Shown here one piece after another: positions 23,306 through 32,199 of a stretch of 64,000 nucleotides of DNA (positions are counted from its first letter, which is position 1; every line of letters begins with the position of its first letter). The notes below the pieces were generated by a model, which was not told where the DNA came from, did no database searches, and worked only from the letters and a program-made list of their open reading frames with translations. A program made the position numbers and the translations under genes. The DNA is taken from assembly GCF_043195125.1 (NCBI RefSeq), contig NZ_JBAFWR010000010.1, one strand, 5' to 3'. Source of the DNA: NCEH01 sp043195125 (lineage in GTDB: Bacteria > Pseudomonadota > Alphaproteobacteria > Rhizobiales > Xanthobacteraceae).

Positions 23306-23926
23306 TCATGGCGGCGCGATCCCTGGCGTGTCCGGGGCGCTCGAGGCTGTTGGCTGCGACGGCGTCGTAGCCGATCGATCCGCCCGGAGCGCGCGCAGGA
23401 TGATGGCGTTCGGTTCGGGCAGGTCGGCGAAGGCCCACAGCCCGGCGTGTCCGCGTTGCGCCACGAGCTGCGCGACGAAGTAGGGCGGGTGGACCGGCTT
23501 GCCGTCGGGTGTCAGCGCCGCGAAGCCGTAGCCGGTCGAAATCAGCGCGGTGCCGAGATCGATCCGTGAGCCGGCGCCTGCTCCGCTCAATGGTTGCGCG
23601 ATGCAGAACACGAAGACCGTGCGCGCCTCCGGCAGGGCAGCCGCCTGGTAGCATTGTGGCTTCAGGTCCCGCGTCAGCGCGATCAGCATCGCGAGCGAGG
23701 CCTCGCCGCAGTCACGCTTCACGCCATGCGCATTGGTGACGATGGTGCCGCGCAGGCAGGACTGAACCCCATAAAGGCGATAGATCACGCCGCCGTCCGT
23801 CCAGCTGTCGCCGGTCTGGTAGACAGCGTTGCCTGGGACGGCAAACCAGCCCGGCGCGGCGGACTGCGCCGCCACGGGCGATACCGCGGCCGCCAGCACG
23901 AGGAGCGCGACGCGGACGCGGCGCAT
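23306..23926 (-). CDS. Secreted SNase-fold-like protein, degenerate
   Basis: A 206-residue protein with a signal peptide (VRVALLVLAAAVSPVAAQ) and a core reading SWTDGGVIYRLYGVQSCLRGT, then KRDCGEASLAMLIALTR and FVFCIA. The RLYG(I/V) strand of thermonucleases is present, but the following Asp and Glu positions are changed (QSCLRG), so catalysis is unlikely. It resembles the 22348-22947 protein in organisation and flanks the SSB gene on the other side. The C-terminal tail is proline/serine-rich. Confidence 0.6.
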   Translation of the reverse strand: MRRVRVALLVLAAAVSPVAAQSAAPGWFAVPGNAVYQTGDSWTDGGVIYRLYGVQSCLRGTIVTNAHGVKRDCGEASLAMLIALTRDLKPQCYQAAALPEARTVFVFCIAQPLSGAGAGSRIDLGTALISTGYGFAALTPDGKPVHPPYFVAQLVAQRGHAGLWAFADLPEPNAIILRALRADRSATTPSQPTASSAPDTPGIAPP

Positions 23927-23927
23927 C

Positions 23928-24431
23928 TCAGTATCCCCTCAGCGAGAAATAAAAGCGCTGCGCGCCGTTCGCCGTGGAGATGTCGACATAATTGGGCTCG
24001 GTGCGAGCCTGCCGTGGTGTCGTGGGATAGGTGGTCTCACACGATCCATCGTCACCACTATGGCAATCGCGCCGCGGTTTGGAGGTGTCGGCGCAAAGAT
24101 CACCGTTCGGCGCCGGCACGAGCGCGTCGGTATCGCCGCCGGTTCGTTGCATGGGCGTCGTGCCGGTCGGGCAGGCGAAATAGGGCTCAAAGCCAAGGCG
24201 CCCGGCATTGCCTTCCGGGCAGGTCGGCCAGGACCCGCCGCGCGCGAGCGACCGGAAGAGCTGCTGCATGACCGGCACGCAATAGGGGATGCCCGACCAG
24301 CTGGGCGCCGTGGCAGCGGCGCAAAGGAGTACCTTGCAGCCAAATGAGGCATCCTGCGCCCCGGCTCCGCCGGGCCCAAGCGCGCCGCCGGTGACGATTA
24401 TCGCCATCGCCAACCACTGAGGCCGCTTCAT
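23928..24431 (-). CDS. Secreted cysteine-rich protein of unknown function
   Basis: A 167-residue protein with a signal peptide (MKRPQWLAMAIIVTGGALG) and six or more cysteines (FGCKVLLCAAAT, PYCVPVMQQLFRSL, WPTCPEGN, FACPTG). The ASFGCKVLLCAAAT...PYCVP pattern looks like small transfer-associated periplasmic proteins on alphaproteobacterial elements, but I give no family name. It is the first gene of the accessory operon, divergent from virB1 across a 103-base promoter region. GGAGG precedes the ATG at 24431. Confidence 0.65.
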   Translation of the reverse strand: MKRPQWLAMAIIVTGGALGPGGAGAQDASFGCKVLLCAAATAPSWSGIPYCVPVMQQLFRSLARGGSWPTCPEGNAGRLGFEPYFACPTGTTPMQRTGGDTDALVPAPNGDLCADTSKPRRDCHSGDDGSCETTYPTTPRQARTEPNYVDISTANGAQRFYFSLRGY

Positions 24432-24475
24432 CCGCCCTCCTTTTCGGTCCTCTAGGAAAACCCGTCGCCAGTCGT

Positions 24476-24503
24476 GTTGCCATCGTATCAACATTCAATA
24501 TAT
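24476..24503 (+). promoter_or_regulatory. Predicted promoter of the virB operon
   Basis: TTGCCA (24476-24481) and TATATT (24498-24503) are separated by 16 bases, close to a vegetative sigma consensus and unusually AT-rich for this DNA. Transcription would start about 24510, just before virB1. The TATATT sits in the small palindrome CAATATATTG, which could serve a repressor or a divergent promoter for the accessory operon. Confidence 0.55.
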
Positions 24504-24534
24504 TGTCCATGGCGAATTGATTTGAGGGCAGGGC

Positions 24535-25278
24535 ATGTGGATTCGCGGCTTGACGATCGGAACGCTCCTGACGACCGGGATGGCAGGGGCCAGCGCGCAG
24601 AGCGGAGCGCCTACGACGCTCGCCACCGTCGACAGTTCCGGCCGCGTCGTCCCGATCGAAGCGCCGGCGCAACCGGTCGAGATACTCCAGGGTCAGAAGG
24701 GCGCGGCATCTCCCTGTGCGCCCGCCACGGACCTCGCATCCGATGCCGCGAGGGCGCTGATCGTGAGGATCGCCACAGAGGAGAAGTTCTATCCGGACTT
24801 CGTCTTGTCGGTCGCCAAGATCGAGAGCCGCTATCTGTCGACGGCGCTATCGGAAAAGGGCGCGTATGGCCTGATGCAGTTGATGCCCGAGACGGCGCAG
24901 CGTTTCGATGTCGATCTGTGCGACCCGGTAGGCAATGTACGCGGCGGCGTCCGCTTTCTGCGCGCGCTGCACGAGCGCTACCGGAATCCGTTCTTCATTC
25001 TCGCCGCCTACAACGCCGGTGAGGCCGCCGTGCAAAAAAGCCGCGGTGTTCCGCCTTATCCCGAGACCGTGCGTTTCGTCGCCGACGTCATGAACGACTT
25101 CTATACATGGCCAGACCCCGCCGCGGCCGCGACAGTCGGCGCCGCGCGGGTCGCGTCGGCCGCTGCCGACATCATCCAACCTCTCTCCGGCGGCGCTTCA
25201 CCAGCGGCAGCCTCGGAGCCTGCGAAGCCACGCGCCAAGACACAATGGAGCGACGGCTTCGTGATGCATGTCGACTGA
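24535..25278 (+). CDS. virB1: VirB1-like lytic transglycosylase
   Basis: A 247-residue protein with a signal peptide and an SLT domain at residues ~75-185: VAKIESRYLSTALSEKGAYG with catalytic Glu, GLMQLMPETA, and FFILAAYNAGEAAV. It opens peptidoglycan so that the secretion channel can be built. It is the first gene of the virB operon, 11 bases before virB2. The C-terminal tail (AKPRAKTQWSDGFVMHVD) is unlike Agrobacterium VirB1. Confidence 0.85.
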   Translation: MWIRGLTIGTLLTTGMAGASAQSGAPTTLATVDSSGRVVPIEAPAQPVEILQGQKGAASPCAPATDLASDAARALIVRIATEEKFYPDFVLSVAKIESRYLSTALSEKGAYGLMQLMPETAQRFDVDLCDPVGNVRGGVRFLRALHERYRNPFFILAAYNAGEAAVQKSRGVPPYPETVRFVADVMNDFYTWPDPAAAATVGAARVASAAADIIQPLSGGASPAAASEPAKPRAKTQWSDGFVMHVD

Positions 25279-25289
25279 GGAGACCGTAG

Positions 25290-25595
25290 ATGAAGCAGCC
25301 GTCGAGACGCGTTCCTTACCTCACCGGAGCCATGTTGCTCCTGATGACCGCCGGCGCCGCCGCACAGTCGGGCGGCACACTGCAGCCGGTGCAGTCGACG
25401 CTGACCACCCTCGTGCAGGCGCTGACCGGCCCGATCGCCACCGCGCTGGCGACGCTTGCCGTCATCGCCTGCGGCTTCTTCGCCTGGTCGGGCCGGCTGA
25501 CCTGGGGCATCGCCGGCAGTGTGATCTTCGGCATCGTGCTGGTGTTCGGTTCGGCGCAGATCGTTCAATTCTTCCAGTCGGCGGTCGGTCAATGA
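25290..25595 (+). CDS. virB2: TrbC/VirB2-family pilin
   Basis: A 101-residue protein with a long signal segment (VPYLTGAMLLLMTAGAAAQS) and two hydrophobic helices (PIATALATLAVIACGFFAW; TWGIAGSVIFGIVLVFGSA), the standard VirB2 pilin plan. Length and position between virB1 and virB3 agree. It would form the conjugative pilus shaft. The stop overlaps the virB3 start by 4 bases. Confidence 0.9.
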   Translation: MKQPSRRVPYLTGAMLLLMTAGAAAQSGGTLQPVQSTLTTLVQALTGPIATALATLAVIACGFFAWSGRLTWGIAGSVIFGIVLVFGSAQIVQFFQSAVGQ

Positions 25596-25888
25596 ACAGC
25601 CAGCACCTCGAAGAGCCGCATATCAGCCCGCTGGTCAAAGCACTCACACGCGCGCCGACGCTGATGGGCGTGCCGTACATGTATTTCATGTTCAACGGCG
25701 TGGTCTCGTCGGTCTGCTTTCTGATCTCCCACAATTTGTTCCTGCTGCTGGTCGCAATCCCGCTGCATCTGTTCGGCTACATATTGACGCTGCGCGATGA
25801 TCGCATCTTCGAAATCCTGTTCGTCAAATCGACAAGATGCCCACCCCGCTCGCGCGCCTTCTGGGCCGCCGACAGCTATCGCGCGTGA
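25592..25888 (+). CDS. virB3: VirB3-family inner-membrane protein
   Basis: A 98-residue protein with the VirB3 pattern: KALTRAPTLMGVPYMYFMFN, a hydrophobic hairpin (GVVSSVCFLISHNLFLLLVAIPLHLFGYIL in two parts) and a charged C-terminus. The start at 25592 gives an ATGA overlap with virB2; a longer frame beginning at 25268 is shadow of virB2. It is needed for pilus assembly with VirB4. Confidence 0.85.
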   Translation: MNSQHLEEPHISPLVKALTRAPTLMGVPYMYFMFNGVVSSVCFLISHNLFLLLVAIPLHLFGYILTLRDDRIFEILFVKSTRCPPRSRAFWAADSYRA

Positions 25889-25897
25889 GGCGAGGAG

Positions 25898-28309
25898 ATG
25901 GTGGCAAAGGCACTCCTCGATGAACTGACCTACGGTGCGGTGTCGCGCCGCGAGCGTCCGGTGGCCAGCCACATCCCCTATACCCGCCATGTCGACGATC
26001 ACGTCATCAAGACCCGCGACGGTCTGGTGATGACGATCCTGAAATGCGAGGGCTATTCCTTCGAGACCGCCGACATTAGCGAGATCAACTCCCGCCTGTT
26101 GGCGCGCAACGACCTCGTCCGCACGCTGGCCAATTCCCGCTTCGCGCTCGTCAGCCATATCATCCGCCGCGAGGTGCAGCCGCGGATCGCGTCGAGCTTC
26201 GACAATGCGCTGTGCCGCGAGATCGACGAGCGCTATGACGCGGCGCTGTCGCAGCGGCGGATGTTCGTCAATGATCTCTATCTGACCATCGTGCGTCGGC
26301 CGCTGCAGGGCCAGGCCGGCACGTTCGACGCGATGCTGACGAAGCTGCTTGGACGCAAGGACGCCGCCGGCGAATCCGTGGCGTCGCAGACGGCCTTGAG
26401 CGAGTTGCACGACGCCTCGACCGCGGTGCGCGAGAATCTCGCCGCCTATGGAGCGCGCCAGCTCGGCGTCGTACGCCGGGATGGGGTCTGGCACTCGGAA
26501 CCGCTGGAATTCCTCGTTCAGCTCGTCAATGGTGGCATCCCCCGCCCAATGCATTTGCCACGCATGGCGCTCGCCGATGCGCTGTCGATGAAGCGGATCT
26601 TCTTCGGCAAGAACGCCATCGAAATCCGTGGCGCCGGGCCCGAGGACACCCGCTTCGGCGCCATGGTGTCGATCCGCGAGTATCCGGCGCAGACCGGACC
26701 GGGCTCCTTCGACAATCTGTTGCGTGTCCCGCACGAGTTCATCGCGACGCAGAGTTTCGCCATCGTCGACCGCCCCGAGGCGGCCAAGCAGATCGACCGC
26801 GTCGCCCGGCAGGTCGACATGTCGGACGAGGCCGGCTCCATCATCGCCGAGCATCTTGACGAAGCGCGTGACGAACTCCTTGCGTCCGAGGCGATCTACG
26901 GTGAGCACCACATGTCGGTGATGTGCCTCGGTCGCACGGTTGCCGAGGTTGCCGCCACCGTGACCGCGGTCGGCGCGGCGCTGACCGATCGCTCGGTGAT
27001 CTGGACGCGCGAGGATCTCAATTGCGAGCCGGCCTTCTGGGCCCAGCTGCCTGGGAATTTCCCCTACATCGCGCGCAAGTCGGTGATCTCCTCAAAGAAC
27101 TTCGCCGGCTTCACGTCATTGCATAATTACCCGAGTGGGCGGTTGGACGGGAACCATTGGGGTCCGGCGATCTCGGTGTTCGAAACCACTTCGCAGACTG
27201 CCTATTACTACAATCACCATGTTCGCGACCTCGGCAACTTCACCGTCGTCGGGCCCTCGGGCAGCGGCAAGACGGTCTTCCTGTCCTTCATCTCGGCGCA
27301 GTCGCAGCGCGTCACGCCGCGACCGAAGCTGCTGTTCGTCGACAAGGATCGCGGCGCCGAGATCTTCATCCGCGCCATGGGTGGCCAATATGAGGTTCTG
27401 GTCCCAGGCGAGCCGACGGGGTTCAATCCGCTGTCCCTGCCCGACACAGCGCCGAACCGCGAATTCCTGTTCCAGCTCCTCGGCTTCATGTTGCGGCCAG
27501 GCCATGGCGGCGAGCTCAGCGCCTCCGAGGAGCAGGTCATCCGCAACGCCATCGCTTCAGCGCTGAGCGCCGGGCCGGACGGGCGGACGCTAAAGGCCTT
27601 CTCGACGCTGTTGCGCGGGCGCATCCGGGCCGGCGAGGGCGATCTCCTCGCTCGGTTGGAGAGCTGGATGCGGCCGGACCAGCGCGGTTGGCTGTTCAAT
27701 AATGAGGCCGATCAGTTCTCGGTCTCGAGCATCTTCGGGTTCGACATGACACGGGTGCTGGACGATCCCGTCATCCGCACCGCGGCGCTGATGTACATCT
27801 TCCACCGCACCGAGGAGCTGTTGACGGGCGATCCGGTGATGATCTTCCTCGACGAGGGCTGGCGGCTGCTCGACGACCCGGTCTTCGCCTTCTTCATCAA
27901 GGACAAGCTGAAGACGATCCGCAAGCAGAACGGCATCATCGGCTTCGGGACGCAATCGGCCGCCGACATCGTGCGCTCCAACTCGGCGAGCACGCTGATC
28001 GAGCAGACCGCGACCAATGTCTTCTTCCCGAATCCGAAGGCGGATGACGAAAGCTACACCCGCGCCTTCCGGCTCTCGGAGCGCGAAGTGACCTGGATCC
28101 GCAGCACGGTGCCGGAGAGCCGTTCCTTCCTGATCAAGCACGGCCGCGACAGCGTCATCGCCAAACTCAATCTCGCCGGCATGCCGGACATCATCAAGGT
28201 GCTGTCGGGCCGCACCGAGACCGTGGCCGAGCTCGACGCGCTGCGGGCCCGCGTCGGTGACGATCCAGCCGTCTGGCTGCCGATATTCATGGGAAGGGCT
28301 GAGGCATGA
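25898..28309 (+). CDS. virB4: VirB4 ATPase of the type IV secretion system
   Basis: An 803-residue protein. The N-terminal CagE/VirB4 region (VASHIPYTRHVDDHVIKTRDG) is followed by a RecA-like domain with Walker A GPSGSGKTVF around residue 450 and Walker B VMIFLDEGWRLLDD around residue 650. It energises pilus assembly and substrate transfer. The length is normal for the family. GAGGAG lies just before the ATG, and the stop overlaps the next gene by 4 bases. Confidence 0.95.
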   Translation: MVAKALLDELTYGAVSRRERPVASHIPYTRHVDDHVIKTRDGLVMTILKCEGYSFETADISEINSRLLARNDLVRTLANSRFALVSHIIRREVQPRIASSFDNALCREIDERYDAALSQRRMFVNDLYLTIVRRPLQGQAGTFDAMLTKLLGRKDAAGESVASQTALSELHDASTAVRENLAAYGARQLGVVRRDGVWHSEPLEFLVQLVNGGIPRPMHLPRMALADALSMKRIFFGKNAIEIRGAGPEDTRFGAMVSIREYPAQTGPGSFDNLLRVPHEFIATQSFAIVDRPEAAKQIDRVARQVDMSDEAGSIIAEHLDEARDELLASEAIYGEHHMSVMCLGRTVAEVAATVTAVGAALTDRSVIWTREDLNCEPAFWAQLPGNFPYIARKSVISSKNFAGFTSLHNYPSGRLDGNHWGPAISVFETTSQTAYYYNHHVRDLGNFTVVGPSGSGKTVFLSFISAQSQRVTPRPKLLFVDKDRGAEIFIRAMGGQYEVLVPGEPTGFNPLSLPDTAPNREFLFQLLGFMLRPGHGGELSASEEQVIRNAIASALSAGPDGRTLKAFSTLLRGRIRAGEGDLLARLESWMRPDQRGWLFNNEADQFSVSSIFGFDMTRVLDDPVIRTAALMYIFHRTEELLTGDPVMIFLDEGWRLLDDPVFAFFIKDKLKTIRKQNGIIGFGTQSAADIVRSNSASTLIEQTATNVFFPNPKADDESYTRAFRLSEREVTWIRSTVPESRSFLIKHGRDSVIAKLNLAGMPDIIKVLSGRTETVAELDALRARVGDDPAVWLPIFMGRAEA

Positions 28310-29211
28310 AGCGGCTCGCGCTGACGGTGATTGCCTGGTCGTGGATCGGCGCAGGCGCGGCCTTTGCCGCCATCCCGACCACCGACGCCGCGCAGCTAAC
28401 GCAGCATTCGGAGACCGCAGGCGCGACCATCAAACTGGTACCGATCTCCACGCAACGGCAGAACGCCAATCAGGGCGTGAAATGCGCCGTCACGACGGGC
28501 AAGAAGGCCAGCGTCACCGATCCGACGGTGCAGCCGCAATCGGGCGCCGGCAGCCGCACCATCCAGGTCTATGCACCGGAAATGCCGGCGGTCCCGACCG
28601 CGGAGGCCCGCGGCGCCGCGCTCAACAGCCAGACCTTGTTCAAGTCGACGGGCGACGTCGTCGCCGGCCTCGATGCCAGCCGCTCGACACTCGGCGCCGC
28701 ACAATCTGCGTTTCGCAACGCCGGTTCGCAGGTTGGCACCGCGACGACGGTGATGGCGGCCATCGATATGAACAGTGCCGCGCGTCTGCAGAACAACCTC
28801 GCCTGGAACGGCGTGATGGGCTCGGCGAATATCTGGGTGACGGCCCTGAACGCGCTCAATCTGGCGCAGAACAGCGACATCAGCCGCGCCACCATTGGGA
28901 TGCGCTCGGCGACAACGTCGTCGTCCGGCACCCCGACCATGCCGGCCTGCACGGTCGGCATGGTCGGATCGGGGACCGTGGCCGATCCCTGCCGCACGGC
29001 GGGGTCATGCTCGACCACGCCGCCGGGATCGCCCGTGGACCCAGGATGCGTCGCGGCCCGCCACATGGATAGCGACGGCAACGTCCTGTTCTACCTCTCG
29101 GCGGCTCAGGACGAGGCGCGGACTGCCGCGACCGCGCCCTCCGCCCAGCCGCCCTTGTCCGGCGCTGACGTCGCCGCCGCGATCGAGAGCATTCAAGCCA
29201 ACGGCCAATAG
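28306..29211 (+). CDS. Secreted secretion-system accessory protein of unknown function
   Basis: A 301-residue protein with a signal peptide (LALTVIAWSWIGAGAAFA), low-complexity Ser/Thr/Ala-rich regions and several cysteines near the C-terminus (PACTVGMVG, DPCRTAGSCS, PGCVAARH). The position between virB4 and virB5 is typical of extra periplasmic proteins in this secretion lineage. It may be a second VirB5-like pilus-tip protein, but no conserved motif proves it. It is coupled to virB4 by a 4-base overlap. Confidence 0.65.
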   Translation: MKRLALTVIAWSWIGAGAAFAAIPTTDAAQLTQHSETAGATIKLVPISTQRQNANQGVKCAVTTGKKASVTDPTVQPQSGAGSRTIQVYAPEMPAVPTAEARGAALNSQTLFKSTGDVVAGLDASRSTLGAAQSAFRNAGSQVGTATTVMAAIDMNSAARLQNNLAWNGVMGSANIWVTALNALNLAQNSDISRATIGMRSATTSSSGTPTMPACTVGMVGSGTVADPCRTAGSCSTTPPGSPVDPGCVAARHMDSDGNVLFYLSAAQDEARTAATAPSAQPPLSGADVAAAIESIQANGQ

Positions 29212-29220
29212 GAGGCTGCC

Positions 29221-29943
29221 ATGCGATCTGTTCTGAAACTGGCGCTCGGTCTCGCCGTGGGCCTGGTCATTGCCACGTCCGCAGCGCGCGCGCAGGTGCC
29301 GGTGATCGACAATGCGAATCTAACGAAAGCACAGGAGATCGCGACCAGCACCCGGCAGATCCTCGACGCCGACCAGCAGATCCTGCAATTCACGCAGAAG
29401 ACGCTTGCCGCGGTGACCGGGGATCGCACCTCACAGGCGCAGGGCAGCCTGGCGCAGATGGCCCTGGGTGGTGGTTTCTCCATGGCGCAGGCCCCGTCAC
29501 TGGGCTCGGTGATTTCGGGCGGCTCGTTGTCCTTCGCAGGCTTGGGCTCGGGATCGCAGAACATCGTCTCGACGCTGATCAACGGCCTGCAGCTCGTCCA
29601 GACCATCACCGGGATGACCGGCGGCCAGACGCACCCGGTCGACACCGCCTACAAGAACTCCGTCAATGTCGCGGCGACCCTGTCCGGCCTGATCGACTCG
29701 ACGCAGGGAGCCGTCCAGCAGCGCTCCTCCGCATTTACCCAGGGCGGCCAGCAGATCGGCCAGGCCCAGGACCTGAAGGGCAGCGTCGACCAGAACACGC
29801 AGGTGCAGATCCAGACCGGACAGACCATCAATGAGCTCAACGGCGTCGTGAACAATGCGGCGGCCGCTGCCAACCAGGCGAATCTCGATCGCATCGCGGC
29901 GGAGTCCGCCGTCGCGCGCGCCATGAAATTCACCCAGCAGTGA
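29221..29943 (+). CDS. virB5: VirB5/TrbJ-like pilus-associated protein
   Basis: A 240-residue protein with a signal peptide (LALGLAVGLVIATSAARAQ), then VPVIDNANLTKAQEIATSTRQILDADQQI, a long helical C-terminal half rich in Gln and Asn, and a final AMKFTQQ. This matches the helical VirB5/TrbJ plan of a minor pilin and tip adhesin. The ribosome binding site AGGAGG is strong. It is followed by a small membrane protein that starts at TTG. Confidence 0.75.
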   Translation: MRSVLKLALGLAVGLVIATSAARAQVPVIDNANLTKAQEIATSTRQILDADQQILQFTQKTLAAVTGDRTSQAQGSLAQMALGGGFSMAQAPSLGSVISGGSLSFAGLGSGSQNIVSTLINGLQLVQTITGMTGGQTHPVDTAYKNSVNVAATLSGLIDSTQGAVQQRSSAFTQGGQQIGQAQDLKGSVDQNTQVQIQTGQTINELNGVVNNAAAAANQANLDRIAAESAVARAMKFTQQ

Positions 29944-29956
29944 CTTTGGAGGACGC

Positions 29957-30133
29957 TTGAACAAGATCACCATCGCCGTCGCCGCTGCGATCATCCTCAT
30001 CGTCGCCGCCAGCGTGATCATCATCCGCATGCCCGCGCCACCGGCACCCGCTGCGCAGACGGAGAGCAAGCCGGATACCGAAGGCCTGGCGCGCGCCATG
30101 ACCTTCACCTCGCCCGCCGAGCCGAAGAAATGA
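29957..30133 (+). CDS. Small single-pass membrane protein (TTG start)
   Basis: A 58-residue protein read from TTG at 29957, 4 bases after a perfect GGAGG. It has one N-terminal membrane helix (ITIAVAAAIILIVAASVIII) and a short soluble tail ending AMTFTSPAEPKK. The tail's AxAMTFT resembles the AMKFTQQ end of the preceding VirB5. It overlaps the next gene by 4 bases, so both ends fit the operon. Its size and place suggest a TrbK- or entry-exclusion-like protein; that is a guess. Confidence 0.65.
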   Translation: MNKITIAVAAAIILIVAASVIIIRMPAPPAPAAQTESKPDTEGLARAMTFTSPAEPKK

Positions 30134-30327
30134 TCCGCACCTCGGCAGCACTCGCCGCCCTTTGCGGTCTCGCGCTTGCCCTCGCGGGCTGTGCCTACAA
30201 GCCACTCAAGGCGCCGTGTTCGCCGGACGAAGGCGGCGCGCCGCTCGGCTACGCGGCGTCTACGCCGACGCCATCACCTCAGCCGTTCGAGTCGCTTGAC
30301 GCCTGCGGCCCGATGAAACCGATCTGA
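30130..30327 (+). CDS. Small lipoprotein, VirB7-like
   Basis: A 65-residue protein with a lipobox (CGLALALAGCAYKP) and a short proline-rich mature part. Size, lipid anchor and place before virB6 fit a VirB7-type lipoprotein, which would stabilise VirB9 in the outer membrane. The mature part is too short to confirm by sequence. Two further cysteines (APCSPDE, DACGPM) could bond to a partner. Confidence 0.65.
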   Translation: MIRTSAALAALCGLALALAGCAYKPLKAPCSPDEGGAPLGYAASTPTPSPQPFESLDACGPMKPI

Positions 30328-30334
30328 GGGCGCG

Positions 30335-31465
30335 ATGGCGACGTTCAGCATCACCTCGCTGCTGCAATCGGTCGACCAGATCGGCCAGAACTACGTCTCG
30401 ACCGCCTACCAGGCGCTGTCGAACGCGCTGACATCGGGCGGAGCGACGAGCGTCGCCGGGCTGCTCCTGACGCTTTATGTGATCTTCTGGGGCGTCGGCA
30501 TCTGGCAGGGCACGGCAACCGGCGGCCCGGCCGACCACGCCTTCAGGCTGCTTCGCGCCTTCCTGATCTATGCGCTCGCAACCAGTTGGAACGATTTTCA
30601 GACGCTGGCGTACCGGTTCATGAATGACGGGCCGTCGGCGATCGGCAACGCGCTGCTCAGCGCCGTGACCACCGCCAACAACACCGGCACGGCGCAGAAC
30701 CTGACCTCGGTCAACGGCGTGCAGTCGGCCCTGCAGAACATGTGGGACACCACCAACAGCGCCACCGAAGCGTTCCTGCAGAATGCGGGCCTCACCAATT
30801 GGGGGCCCTACATCTTCGCCGCCGTCTTCTATGTGGTGATGGCGCTGCTGATCGGCTTCGCGATCTTCCTGATCGTGCTGTCGAAGCTCTTCATGTGGCT
30901 GCTGCTGGCATTGGCGCCGGTATTCATCATCCTGCTGCTGTTTGGCGTCACCTCGCGCTTCTTCAGCGGCTGGCTCGGTACGCTCATCCAGTATTTTCTG
31001 GTGCAGGTGCTCGTCTACGCATTCCTCGCCTTCTACGTCTCGCTGATCCAGCAGACCATCGACACGCTGAACGGCGTCGCAAATACCAAGAGCGCGAGCT
31101 GGGCGACGATTGGCCCCGTCGTGCTGCTGGCCATCATCGGCGTGCTGCTGCTGGCCCAGATCAACAACGTGGCCGCGGCCATTGCCGGCGGCGTGCCGAT
31201 CTCGAGTTCGCGGATCGGTGCGGTGCTCGGCACGGTCAGCGGCTATCGGCTCGGCATGGCGGCAAACAGGGCCCGTCTTGCCTTTCGCAACCCGTTGAAC
31301 CCGGGCTCAACGTCGCGGCGCGAGGAGCTGGCGGCGCGCCAGCGTGCGCGTGTCGGGCTGCGCGCGGCGTCGTGGGCGCAATCGCCTGAGTTCCGCAGGC
31401 TCGCTGAACAGATCAAGCATCCCGGCTCGCCGCCGGCGCAAGGTGGGGGAGGGAACCGGCCTTGA
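30335..31465 (+). CDS. virB6: VirB6/TrbL inner-membrane channel protein
   Basis: A 376-residue polytopic protein with about six membrane segments (AGLLLTLYVIFWGVGIWQG, IFAAVFYVVMALLIGFAIFL, MWLLLALAPVFIILLLFGV, VLVYAFLAFYVSLI, IGPVVLLAIIGVLLLAQ). The VirB6 core W(Q/L)G region and the central periplasmic loop are present. It forms part of the inner-membrane translocation channel. The C-terminal basic tail is cytoplasmic. It overlaps virB8 by 4 bases. Confidence 0.9.
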   Translation: MATFSITSLLQSVDQIGQNYVSTAYQALSNALTSGGATSVAGLLLTLYVIFWGVGIWQGTATGGPADHAFRLLRAFLIYALATSWNDFQTLAYRFMNDGPSAIGNALLSAVTTANNTGTAQNLTSVNGVQSALQNMWDTTNSATEAFLQNAGLTNWGPYIFAAVFYVVMALLIGFAIFLIVLSKLFMWLLLALAPVFIILLLFGVTSRFFSGWLGTLIQYFLVQVLVYAFLAFYVSLIQQTIDTLNGVANTKSASWATIGPVVLLAIIGVLLLAQINNVAAAIAGGVPISSSRIGAVLGTVSGYRLGMAANRARLAFRNPLNPGSTSRREELAARQRARVGLRAASWAQSPEFRRLAEQIKHPGSPPAQGGGGNRP

Positions 31466-32199
31466 GCGATACCCCAGTGACAGAGGCTGGAGCGGTCGAT
31501 GTCCCGGCTAAGATCGACCCCCGCTATTACGCTGAGGGCGCAACCTGGGAATATGACGTCGCACGGCGTAACCGGAACTCGCGAGCGCTGGCCTGGATCG
31601 TCGCCGGCGTCATGACCATCGTTGCCGTCGCCTCACTCGGTACATTGGCGCTGCTGGTGCCGCTGAAAACCTACGAGCCCTATATGGTGGTCGTCGACAG
31701 GACGACGGGCTTCGTCGAGGTCAAACGCCCGATGGCCGAGGGGCCGCTGACGCAGGACGAGGCCGTCACCACCTTCAATGTGGTTCGCTACATCAAGGCG
31801 CGCGAGACCTACGATCCGAGGGCGCTGAAGGACAATTTCGACCTGGCACAGTTGCTCGCCACCGGCGACGCGGCGCGTGAGCTCACGGAGATCTATTCGC
31901 CGGCCAATCCGCAAAATCCCGTCAAGATCTACAGCTCCAACACCGAGGTCTCGGTCTCGGTCAAGTCGGTGACGTTCCCGAACAACCGCACCGCGCTGGT
32001 GCGGTTCTCCACCGATGAGAAAACGGCGACCAGCATTACGACGCGCAACTGGGTCTCGCTCGTGCGCTTCCGCTACACCTCCGCACCGATGCGCAACGAG
32101 TATCGCTTCGACAATCCGCTCGGCTTCCAGGTGCTCGAATATCGACGCGACCAGGAGACGGCTCCCTCTCCCGGCACGGCCGGAGCGCAAAGATCATGA
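31462..32199 (+). CDS. virB8: VirB8 inner-membrane assembly factor (TTG start)
   Basis: A 245-residue bitopic protein: a cytoplasmic N-terminus (YYAEGATWEYDVARRNRNSRAL), one membrane helix (WIVAGVMTIVAVASLGTLALL) and a periplasmic NTF2-like domain ending with the YRFDNPLGFQV motif. It starts at TTG with GGGAGGG upstream. VirB8 nucleates assembly of the complex. It overlaps virB6 and virB9 by 4 bases on each side. Confidence 0.9.
   Translation: MSDTPVTEAGAVDVPAKIDPRYYAEGATWEYDVARRNRNSRALAWIVAGVMTIVAVASLGTLALLVPLKTYEPYMVVVDRTTGFVEVKRPMAEGPLTQDEAVTTFNVVRYIKARETYDPRALKDNFDLAQLLATGDAARELTEIYSPANPQNPVKIYSSNTEVSVSVKSVTFPNNRTALVRFSTDEKTATSITTRNWVSLVRFRYTSAPMRNEYRFDNPLGFQVLEYRRDQETAPSPGTAGAQRS

Noticed and set aside
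24476..24503. A tRNA or attachment site in the AT-rich promoter region
   Set aside because: No cloverleaf or tRNA 3' end is visible. The AT-rich segment fits a promoter.
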